Shown piece after piece: positions 53,925-61,347 of a stretch of DNA of 64,000 bases (position 1 is its first letter; every line of letters begins with the position of its first letter). The translations under genes were made by a program, and so were the position numbers. The stretch spans positions 2,418,001 to 2,482,000 of the forward strand of contig JAXHLQ010000001.1 of NCBI GenBank assembly GCA_034522175.1. Direction: 5' to 3'. This stretch comes from JAIPDZ01 sp034522175. Its GTDB lineage: Bacteria; Desulfobacterota; DSM-4660; Desulfatiglandales; Desulfatiglandaceae. The notes under the pieces were generated by a model. The model searched no databases, was not told where the DNA came from, and saw nothing but the letters and a program-made list of their open reading frames with translations.

Positions 53925-54709
53925 TCATAGCATCACAAAAACATATCCCGCTGTCAACATGGCCATCACCATCATGGCCACATAATCGCCCCGTCCCAGC
54001 GAAAGCTCCCGCATCGTGGTTCGTTTACCGCCCCCATATCCCCGGGCCGCCATGGCCATGGCCAGTGCATCCGCACGCCTGAAGGCGGACAACACAACGG
54101 GCAGCACGAGCGCAGAAACCGCCTTCAGTCGATTCAAGATAGGGCCGTGGTTTAATCGCGCCCCCCGGGCCGCCTGGGCATCCCGGATCCGGTGGATTTC
54201 ACCGAGTAGGGTGGGCACGAACCTCAACGCAAGGGATATCATCATGGCCACATCATGGGAAGGAACCCCGATCCATTTCAGCGGCCGCAGGAGCCGCTCG
54301 ATGCCGCTGATGAGTTCACTCGGTGATGTGGTCATGGTCAGGAGAGCGGCCGTTACGATGAGGAGGACAAATTGCCAGGTGGTCAATGCCCCGGTATAAA
54401 GACCCTCATAGGTCAGGGTGACCCGCCAGTGGGGAAAGGGGGGATGGGCCTGCCGTCCGTAAAGAAGAGGTGCAGAAAAAAGAGGATGGCGAAGAAGACC
54501 AGCATCGGTCTTACGGCGCTCAGCATATGCCGAAATGTAAGGCGAGAAAGGGTCATGAGCGTCACGAGGAAAAGCGTGAGCACGAATTGGGTGAAAAAGC
54601 CGCCCTTCAACACCATCAGGCTCATGAGGATCACAGATAAGAGCTTTATTCTCGGATCGAGTCGGTGGATCAACGTGTTCCGGGGGATATAGTGACCCAT
54701 GCGGTACAT
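53925..54709 (-). CDS. bioN: Energy-coupling factor transmembrane protein, BioN-like (one-base frameshift)
   Basis: Membrane T-component of an ECF importer, linking the ATPase to the biotin-binding S-component BioY. The first frame has the N-terminal helices (LDPRIKLLSVILMSLMVL, MLVFFAILFFLHLFF); the second has the signature ARG motifs DAQAARGARL and AMAMAARGYGGG that contact the ATPase. The frames join with one extra C at 54431-54434 (PPFPHWRVTLTYEGLYTGALTTWQF), giving 261 residues, the standard size. The gene is eight bases after bioM. Confidence 0.88.
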
Positions 54710-54716
54710 AGAACGC

Positions 54717-55553
54717 CTACCCGTGATGATGTCTCATAAGAGCGGATAATGCCGTGCAGGCGTCGTCCACTGAGAAGATATCCGTGGGGACGGGCAATCC
54801 CATGCCGTTGAGTCTCATCATCAGGAGGGTGATTTGCGGGAAGTCCAGCCCCAGGGTTTCAAGCTGTTGGATCCGGCTGAAGACGTCTGCGGGGTTTCCG
54901 TGGAGGATGATTTTCCCCTGGTCCATGACCACGATCTCATCAGCCTCGGTGATGTCATCCATGGTGTGGGTCACATGAATGATGGTGATCCCTTGCTGGT
55001 TGAGTTGCCGGATAAGGGTGAGCACCTGCTTGCGGGCAGCCGGATCCAGATAGGTGGTCGGTTCATCAAGGACGATGGTCCGGGGTTCCATGGCCAAAAT
55101 TCCTGCAATGGCAACCCGCTGCTTCTCGCCGTTGGACAGGGTATGGGGGGGCTTGGTGGCCTTTCCCGCCATGCTCACCCGCTCAAGCGCCGTGCGGACC
55201 CGTTTCCGGATCTCTGAAGGCGCAAGCCCCATGTTCCCCGGACCAAATGAGACATCTTCTTCCACGCTCATGCCTACGATCTGATCGTCCGGGTTCTGGA
55301 AGACCATGCCGATGGACTGCCGGATGCGGTGAAGCTGATCGGTCTGTTTGGTGTTGATCCCCTCCACCCACACGTCGCCCGAGGTGGGCGTCAACAGGCC
55401 GTTCAGGTGCCGGGTCAAGGTGGTCTTGCCAGAGCCGTTGGGACCGATGATTCCCACATAGCGGCCGGGGCGGATGGTTAAATTCAGATCTTTGAGGACC
55501 GGACCGTCATCCGGATCGTATGCGTAGAAAAGGCTATTTATCTGGATCATCAC
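54717..55553 (-). CDS. bioM: Energy-coupling factor ATPase, BioM-like
   Basis: ATPase subunit of 278 residues. Walker A is GPNGSGKTT, Q-loop VFQNPDDQIVG, signature LSNGEKQRVAIAGILA (a GE variant of LSGGQ common in EcfA), and Walker B TIVLDEPTTYLDP, followed by the switch histidine HVTHTMDD. Only one ATPase gene is present, so a homodimer is likely, as in BioMNY. It overlaps bioY by four bases. Confidence 0.9.
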   Translation of the reverse strand: MMIQINSLFYAYDPDDGPVLKDLNLTIRPGRYVGIIGPNGSGKTTLTRHLNGLLTPTSGDVWVEGINTKQTDQLHRIRQSIGMVFQNPDDQIVGMSVEEDVSFGPGNMGLAPSEIRKRVRTALERVSMAGKATKPPHTLSNGEKQRVAIAGILAMEPRTIVLDEPTTYLDPAARKQVLTLIRQLNQQGITIIHVTHTMDDITEADEIVVMDQGKIILHGNPADVFSRIQQLETLGLDFPQITLLMMRLNGMGLPVPTDIFSVDDACTALSALMRHHHG

Positions 55554-56086
55554 AATGAGATCTTTCCTCGGATTTTTCGAACCACCATCGCCGCAGCCGT
55601 AATCTTAAGCGCATCCCCGATCAGAAAGGGGAGCACGCCCACCGCAATCGCCTTTGACGGGGAGAGCCTGGCCACCCAAGCGAGCTGGGTGACGCCAAAG
55701 AGATAGATTACGAGCGTTCCCACGCCCATGGCGAAGATGATCCATGGCAACCCGGGTGATTTCCGGACCTTAACCAGTTTGCCGATGACATAGGCCCCCG
55801 CCACAAAACCGATCAGATACCCCCCCGCAGGCCCCAAGAGGACGCCCAGCCCGCCTTTGCCCCCGGCAAAGACCGGCAGTCCGATGGCGCCGATGGCGAG
55901 GTAGATGATCTGGCTCAGTGCCCCGAGCCTGCCGCCCAAGAGCGCGGCTGAAATGCTGAGCATCAGGGTTTGGAGGGTGATGGGCACCGGCGGGATGGGG
56001 ATGATGATATAGGCCCCCACGGCGGTCGCCGCGCCGAAGAGGGAAGCGTAGACCATCCCTTTGATTCGAGTCTCCTCGTGTGCCAT
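55550..56086 (-). CDS. bioY: Biotin transporter substrate-binding protein BioY
   Basis: Membrane S-component of 178 residues with six helices; captures biotin. Typical BioY segments: IPIPPVPITLQTLMLSISAALLGGRLGALSQIIYLAIGAIGLPVFAGGKGG-type (VPITLQTL and GLPVFAGGKGGLGVLLGPAGGYLIGF are the diagnostic ones). It overlaps bioM by four bases and follows birA by 11 bases, giving the order birA-bioY-bioM-bioN. No biotin synthesis genes are in the window, so the host may depend on imported biotin. Confidence 0.95.
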   Translation of the reverse strand: MAHEETRIKGMVYASLFGAATAVGAYIIIPIPPVPITLQTLMLSISAALLGGRLGALSQIIYLAIGAIGLPVFAGGKGGLGVLLGPAGGYLIGFVAGAYVIGKLVKVRKSPGLPWIIFAMGVGTLVIYLFGVTQLAWVARLSPSKAIAVGVLPFLIGDALKITAAAMVVRKIRGKISL

Positions 56087-56097
56087 GGTATTGGCCT

Positions 56098-57090
56098 TTA
56101 AATAAAGAACACATCGCCGGAGATGATCCGGTGGGCTGCCCCGTCTTTGTCCTCTACGATGAGCACGCCATCGGGATCGATGCCCCGGACCTTTCCCTCA
56201 ATGGTTCTGTCCACCATCTCTATCCGTACGGCTTTTCCAACGATAGGGGCCATGGTGGCCCACTTCTCTAAAATGGGTTCAAAGCCCTCCTTTTTGAACA
56301 GATTGTACCACTTTTCCTGGGCTTCAAGATACGCCCTCAGGATCGCCACCCTGGAAAACCTCTCGTTTGTCTCCCTGAGGAGCGATGTCGCCTTTTGCTG
56401 GATGTCTCCCGGGAATGCGTGGGTGTTGACATTGATTCCGATGCCCACCACCACATAATTGATGGCATCCATTTCCGATGTCATTTCCGTCAGGATCCCG
56501 GCGATTTTCTTTCCGTTGGCCAGGATGTCGTTGGGCCACTTGATGGTCAGACCCGACGACATAAACCGGCCCAGGGCCTCGGCCGCAGCCACAGCCGAGA
56601 GGAAGGTGATTTTGGGCCCGTCCTCAGGCGGAAATTCGGGTCTGAGGATGAGGGAGCAGTAGATTCCACCCATGGGTGGGGAAAACCAGTCCCTCCCCTT
56701 TCTTCCTCTTCCCCCGGTCTGCTTCTCAGCCACCACCACCGTTCCCTCGGCCGCACCCTCGGATGCCATATCCTTGGCCCGGGCATTGGTGGAGTCGATT
56801 TCCATGAAATAGGCGATGTCTCCCTTGCCGAAAAACCCGGTCTTGAGCCCGTCCTGTATTTCCGCCGGGAGGAGGCGGTCCGGAATGTCCTGAAGGAGAT
56901 ATCCCCGCCCGGAAGCGGATTCAATGACATACCCTGCCTCCCGCAGCCTTTGGATGTTCTTGGAGACGGCCGAACGGCTCACCGACAGGCGCCCGCTCAG
57001 GGCCTGTCCCGATACCCACTCTCCCTTCTCTGCTTTCAGGTATTCGAGGAGCTGGTCTTTTGTGGACGGAAGCTGTTTGCTGTCAGGCAT
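56098..57090 (-). CDS. birA: Bifunctional biotin-protein ligase and biotin operon repressor
   Basis: A 330-residue protein. The N-terminal winged helix (SGQALSGRLSVSRSAVSKNIQRL) binds operators; the central ligase has the adenylate-binding GGRGRKGRDW motif, GGIYCSLILRPE and IKWPNDIL; the C-terminal SH3-like domain is present. It attaches biotin to carboxylases. With the DNA-binding domain it probably represses its own operon with bioYMN when biotin is plentiful. Operator not identified: I see no long AT-rich palindrome in the 297 bases upstream. Confidence 0.94.
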   Translation of the reverse strand: MPDSKQLPSTKDQLLEYLKAEKGEWVSGQALSGRLSVSRSAVSKNIQRLREAGYVIESASGRGYLLQDIPDRLLPAEIQDGLKTGFFGKGDIAYFMEIDSTNARAKDMASEGAAEGTVVVAEKQTGGRGRKGRDWFSPPMGGIYCSLILRPEFPPEDGPKITFLSAVAAAEALGRFMSSGLTIKWPNDILANGKKIAGILTEMTSEMDAINYVVVGIGINVNTHAFPGDIQQKATSLLRETNERFSRVAILRAYLEAQEKWYNLFKKEGFEPILEKWATMAPIVGKAVRIEMVDRTIEGKVRGIDPDGVLIVEDKDGAAHRIISGDVFFI

Positions 57091-57339
57091 TAGCTGTTAG
57101 CAAAAATACAAATAAAACAAGGCGTTAAGCATAATGATAATCGCCCCATCCGGACAAATGTATTTCCGGACGGGCACGAGATAACAGAAACCCGTTTTGT
57201 TCTAAGGAAAAGGGTTGATACCACCTGCCTGAGCCATTGTCAACCTAATAGAGGCATGAGGTTGACAATTTATGCAAACTAAATCTATTAGACAGTCCGC
57301 TGCGCCAAGAGGCTCCGTGCTTTCTCTTCCCCCGACCCG

Positions 57340-57366
57340 CAATCCCGCATTCTGCGGGATCTTCGC
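57340..57366. repeat. Short GC palindrome (REP-like), related to copies near 58254, 51371 and 25490
   Basis: AATCCCGCATTCTGCGGGATCTTCGCT: an inverted repeat (ATCCCGC/GCGGGAT) followed by a conserved CTTCGCTACGCTTC-like tail. Nearly the same palindrome and tail occur at 58254-58295 (in the proC leader) and in reverse near 25480-25500; a looser one is at 51371-51393. These look like one REP family. The rest of the 297-base gap between birA and proC has no supported gene. Confidence 0.6.
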
Positions 57367-57387
57367 TACGCTTCAACCCGCAACCCG

Positions 57388-58206
57388 TTACTTCGTCTTT
57401 CCCAGTTCCACGGAGCGTCTGCAGGCCGCATCCACCGCCTGTTCAATCACCGCCTTGAGGCCTTTTCTATTCATGACCTCAAGGCCGGCCTGTGTGGTGC
57501 CGCCGGGGGAGGTCACTTTTTCCCGGAGTTCGGAAAGCGTATACGTCGAGGTCTTGGCGAGATGGCCCGCACCGAGAAAGGTCTGCGTCACCAGGCGAGT
57601 GGCCACCTCCCGCTCCAGACCCACTGCTACCGCCGCATCCACCATGCATTCCATCATGTAGAATACATATCCAGGGCCGCTGCCTGAGACGGCGGTCACC
57701 GCGTCCATCATCTCCTCGGTTACTTCCACGGTGTCGCCCACAGCCCCGAAGATCTCCTTTGCCGTTTCCATGTGGGCAGACGTGGCGCTGGGACCGGCGG
57801 CCAGAGCGCTGACCCCGTGGAGGACCAGGGCCGGTGTGTTGGGCATGACTCGAATCAGCGGGATATCCTTCTTGATGATATCCTGAATCATTTTGAGCGG
57901 AATCCCTGCCGCGATGGAGATGACCAGGTGGTTGTCCCTCAGTCCGCCCTTTATGTTCTCGATGACCTCCCGGATGACCTGGGGCTTCACGCTTAAGACC
58001 ACCACATCGCTTTCAGTGACGATGTCCGAATTAAAAGGGGTGCATTCGACCCCGAAATCCCCGGAAATTTTTTTGATTGCCGCTTCGCTGCAATCCGCCG
58101 CCAGCAGGTTCTCGGGTGCATAGGTCTTGCTTTCGATAAGGCCCTTGATGAGGGCCGTGGCCATGTTTCCCGCACCGATGAATCCCAGCTTCTGCTTTTT
58201 ACGCAA
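57388..58206 (-). CDS. proC: Pyrroline-5-carboxylate reductase
   Basis: Last step of proline synthesis: reduces pyrroline-5-carboxylate with NAD(P)H. 272 residues. Rossmann motif GFIGAGNMATALIKGL, VVLSVKPQ, RVMPNTPALV, and C-terminal TAVSGSGPGYVFYMME and SPGGTTQAGLE. I start at TTG 58206, four bases behind GAGGAGG; the in-frame extension beyond runs into the REP palindrome. The stop codon is next to the repeat in the gap. Confidence 0.93.
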   Translation of the reverse strand: MRKKQKLGFIGAGNMATALIKGLIESKTYAPENLLAADCSEAAIKKISGDFGVECTPFNSDIVTESDVVVLSVKPQVIREVIENIKGGLRDNHLVISIAAGIPLKMIQDIIKKDIPLIRVMPNTPALVLHGVSALAAGPSATSAHMETAKEIFGAVGDTVEVTEEMMDAVTAVSGSGPGYVFYMMECMVDAAVAVGLEREVATRLVTQTFLGAGHLAKTSTYTLSELREKVTSPGGTTQAGLEVMNRKGLKAVIEQAVDAACRRSVELGKTK

Positions 58207-58305
58207 AATGCCTCCTCGAGATATTTCATTAACCTCAAAAACCAGCGCCCAGAAATCCCGCTTGCAGCGGGATCTCCGCTTCGCTTCGACCCGCAAAAAG
58301 CCGTC

Positions 58306-58608
58306 TTACTCGATCCTGAAGGTCGGGCTCTGGATACGGGTCTCCCGGCATTCGGGGCAGCGTCCGGGCTTGGTGAATCGGGTTCGGCCTTCGAAGAGAT
58401 AGCCGCACTTGAGGCACTCCGGGGGGTTGATGATCAGTTGCCTGCCCTGGCCGCGTATGGAGCGCGCCACGTGGGGAAGGTGTTCGTATACCTCCCGTTC
58501 CCGAATCCTCAACTCCTGGGAAATGGCGAGGGCGTCCAGTTCAAACTCGCCGAGGAGGTCGATCATTTCCTGCCGAATCGTCTTTGTTCCCACCGGTTCA
58601 CACCCCAC
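58306..58608 (-). CDS. Predicted regulator with HTH and C-terminal zinc ribbon (COG3357-like)
   Basis: A 100-residue protein. Residues 10-50 resemble a winged helix (IRQEMIDLLGEFELDALAISQEL). The C-terminus has a zinc ribbon: CLKCGYLF...CPEC. This fusion matches COG3357 predicted transcriptional regulators, known by sequence only. Start GTG 58608 is uncertain (GTG 58593 is possible). Divergent from fhs, with 223 bases between the starts. Confidence 0.75.
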   Translation of the reverse strand: MGCEPVGTKTIRQEMIDLLGEFELDALAISQELRIREREVYEHLPHVARSIRGQGRQLIINPPECLKCGYLFEGRTRFTKPGRCPECRETRIQSPTFRIE

Positions 58609-58831
58609 AGGATTGACGGATTTTTCACCAGTCTCGGGCGATTATACGGGGTGCCTCTTTTTCCTTCAAGGAATAGTTTGAATCGTCTCAAGATTGCTTG
58701 ACGCCCCATTTTTTTTGTGATAGTCAGGGGCGTCTTTGAAAAGCCATGTATATTTTGGCTAATTAACCATAAACGATGGTGTGGTAAAAATCCGCACCCA
58801 ATCCAATCTCATGGTACAGGAGGAGAAACAA

Positions 58832-60595
58832 ATGGCGTACAATGCAGTGGAAATGGCCGATTGGCAGATCTCCGAAGCGGCCGAGGAAAATATGCCCTCG
58901 CCCGATGAGTGGGTCGAGAAGCTGGGACTCAAAAAGGAAGAGATGCTGCCCATGGGCAGGCTGGGGAAACTCGATTTCCTGAAGATCATGGACCGCCTCG
59001 GCGACAAACCGGACGGCAAATACATCGAGGTGACCGCCATCACCCCCACGCCGCTGGGCGAAGGGAAAAGTACCACATCCTGCGGGCTCATGGAAGGGAT
59101 GGGGAAACTGGGTCTCAACGTGGGCGGCGCCCTGAGGCAGCCTTCGGGCGGGCCCACCATGAACATCAAGGGAACGGCGGCCGGGGGCGGAAACTCTTTG
59201 CTCATTCCCATGACCGAGTTTTCTCTCGGACTGACCGGTGACATCAACGACATCATGAACGCCCACAACCTGGCCATGGTGGCGGTGACCGCCCGCATGC
59301 AGCATGAGCGGAACTACAATGATGAGCAGCTGGACCGGCTGACCAAGATGGCTCGACTGGATATCGATCCCACCCGTGTGGAGCTGGGCTGGATCATCGA
59401 CTACTGTGCCCAGGCGTTGAGGAATATCATCATCGGTATCGGCGGACGGTATGACGGATTCACCATGCAGTCCAAGTTCGGTATTGCCGTGGGTTCCGAA
59501 TGCATGGCCATTCTCTCCATCGTCCGAAATCTGGCGGATTTGAGGGAGCGATTGGATAACATCACCGTGGCCTTTGATAAATCCGGTAAGCCGGTGACCA
59601 CCGGCGATCTGGAATGTGGCGGCGCCATGACCGCTTGGATGCGGAACACCATCAACCCCACCCTCATGTGCACGGCGGAATACCAGCCCTGCATGGTGCA
59701 TGCCGGCCCCTTCGCCAATATCGCGGTGGGCCAGTCCTCCATTATCGCGGACCGCGTGGGTCTGAAGCTCTTTGACTACCATATCACCGAGAGCGGATTC
59801 GGCGCGGACATCGGGTTTGAGAAGTTCTGGAACGTGAAGTGCCGCTACAGCGGCCTCAAACCCCACGTCTCCGTCCTCACCAGCACCATTCGGGCGCTCA
59901 AGATGCACGGCGGCGGCCCCAAGGTGGTGGCCGGACTGCCACTGGCGGATGAATACACCAAAGAGAACCTCGAACTGGTGGAAAAGGGCTGTGAAAACAT
60001 GGTGCACCACATCAACACCATCCGAAAGGCCGGCATCAATCCGGTGGTCTGTATCAACTGCTTCCATACCGATACGGATGCCGAGATCGAGGTCGTGCGA
60101 AAGGCGGCCGAGGCGGCCGGTGCACGGTGCGCCAAATCCACCCACTGGGCCGACGGCGGTGACGGGGCCATCGAGTTTGCCGAGGCCGTCAAGGAAGCCT
60201 GTGAGGAAGGAAATGAGTTCAAGCACCTCTATCCCATCGAGATGAAGCTGCGCGACCGCGTGGATCTGATTGCCAAGGAGGTCTACGGCGCTTCCGGGGT
60301 TTCCTGGACATCGGACGCAGAGGCCAAGGCCAAGATGCTGGAGGGTGATTCCGAGTATGATGATTTCGCCACCATGATGGTCAAGACCCATCTGAGCCTC
60401 ACTGACGATGTAACCAAGAAGGGCGTTCCCAAGGACTGGAACCTCACCATCCGCGACGTGCTCATCTATTCCGGCGCCAAGTTCCTCTGCCCGTGCGCGG
60501 GGACCATCAGCCTGATGCCGGGCACCAGTTCCAACCCCGCCTTCAGGCGTGTGGATGTGGACACCGCCACCGGCAAGGTGACCGGGCTCTTCTAA
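58832..60595 (+). CDS. fhs: Formate-tetrahydrofolate ligase
   Basis: Makes 10-formyltetrahydrofolate from formate and ATP, in the methyl branch of the Wood-Ljungdahl pathway; 587 residues, full length for the family. P-loop-like TPTPLGEGKSTT is at residues 71-82; LRQPSGGPTMNIKGTAAGGG-type region, TGDINDIMNAHNLAM, and KPHVSVLTSTIRALKMHGGG-type motif are all typical. I start at ATG 58832, behind CAGGAGGAGAAACA; 17 upstream codons are not conserved. It is monocistronic, ended by a strong terminator. Confidence 0.95.
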   Translation: MAYNAVEMADWQISEAAEENMPSPDEWVEKLGLKKEEMLPMGRLGKLDFLKIMDRLGDKPDGKYIEVTAITPTPLGEGKSTTSCGLMEGMGKLGLNVGGALRQPSGGPTMNIKGTAAGGGNSLLIPMTEFSLGLTGDINDIMNAHNLAMVAVTARMQHERNYNDEQLDRLTKMARLDIDPTRVELGWIIDYCAQALRNIIIGIGGRYDGFTMQSKFGIAVGSECMAILSIVRNLADLRERLDNITVAFDKSGKPVTTGDLECGGAMTAWMRNTINPTLMCTAEYQPCMVHAGPFANIAVGQSSIIADRVGLKLFDYHITESGFGADIGFEKFWNVKCRYSGLKPHVSVLTSTIRALKMHGGGPKVVAGLPLADEYTKENLELVEKGCENMVHHINTIRKAGINPVVCINCFHTDTDAEIEVVRKAAEAAGARCAKSTHWADGGDGAIEFAEAVKEACEEGNEFKHLYPIEMKLRDRVDLIAKEVYGASGVSWTSDAEAKAKMLEGDSEYDDFATMMVKTHLSLTDDVTKKGVPKDWNLTIRDVLIYSGAKFLCPCAGTISLMPGTSSNPAFRRVDVDTATGKVTGLF

Positions 60596-60617
60596 ACGGA
60601 ATTGTATATAGATAAAT

Positions 60618-60648
60618 AAAAAGAGGCCTCCTAAGGAGGCCTCTTTTT
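60618..60648 (+). terminator. Rho-independent terminator after fhs
   Basis: AAAAAGAGGCCTCC, loop TAA, GGAGGCCTCTTTTT: a perfect stem with T-run, 23 bases after the fhs stop at 60595. Confidence 0.92.
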
Positions 60649-60782
60649 GATTGGAGTCGCAGGAAAATGCGTTCACAGGCGGCGACCTCAGGCTATCATT
60701 TTTCCATTGAACCCGGTCTTCTTTCCGTCTAAATTTACACGAGTGGAGATTCCTACGGTTTACAAATTAAGGAGAAAAGACC

Positions 60783-61202
60783 ATGTTCAAGCATATTCTG
60801 GTGCCGACGGGTTTATCGGGACAGGAGAACCATGCGCTGGACATCGCCGTCAAGCTCTGCGCCATGGACGGTGGAACCATCAGTCTGCTGCATGTGATTG
60901 AGATCATCGCCAATACCACGTTTGAGGAGTTTTCGGATTTTTACCGGAAACTCGAGAAAAAGGCCCATGCCGGTTTGAACCGCATGATCGACGGGGTGAA
61001 GGATGCGGATACGGATATTCTGCCGGAGGTCATTTACGGAAACCGTGCCCGGGAAATCCTCAGGTTTGTGGAAGAACGGGAGATTGATCTCATCGTGATG
61101 AAATCCCACCGCATCGACGCGGAGGACCGGGCCCAGGGCTGGGGGACCATCAGTTACAAGGTGGGGATCCTGGCGCCGTGTCCGGTGATGCTGGTCAAAT
61201 AG
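60783..61202 (+). CDS. Universal stress protein (UspA family)
   Basis: A 139-residue single-domain Usp protein. N-terminal FKHILVPTGLSGQENHALDIAVKL and ISLLHVIE; the C-terminal half has DLIVMKSH and LAPCPVMLVK. The usual ATP-binding GxxGx9GS motif is degenerate (HRIDAEDRAQGWGTIS), so nucleotide binding is uncertain. ATG 60783 follows AAGGAGAAAAGACC. The gap before it (60649-60782) has nothing else supported. Confidence 0.85.
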   Translation: MFKHILVPTGLSGQENHALDIAVKLCAMDGGTISLLHVIEIIANTTFEEFSDFYRKLEKKAHAGLNRMIDGVKDADTDILPEVIYGNRAREILRFVEEREIDLIVMKSHRIDAEDRAQGWGTISYKVGILAPCPVMLVK

Positions 61203-61275
61203 GGCACGTCCGAAGAAAATGAAGCATTTTACAAGGATCCCTGCAAATTTGACCTGTTGAGTGAAAACGACGTCT

Positions 61276-61302
61276 CATATTTTCCCTTTCGGGTAAAATA
61301 TG
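61276..61302. terminator. Inverted repeat between convergent genes
   Basis: CATATTTTCCC and GGGTAAAATATG around TTTC, with one mismatch, between the convergent usp and sensor kinase genes. It is A/T-rich in the lower stem and could terminate either transcript, though the T-run is part of the stem. Confidence 0.5.
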
Positions 61303-61347
61303 CGAGGCCATTCTTGGCGATCAGGCCAAAGTCGTGAGGCATAAGCC

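Noticed and set aside
58763..60676. 637-codon minus-strand open frame opposite fhs
   Set aside because: fhs is complete on the plus strand with every family motif. The opposite frame is low in recognisable features, and arises from codon bias of the real gene.
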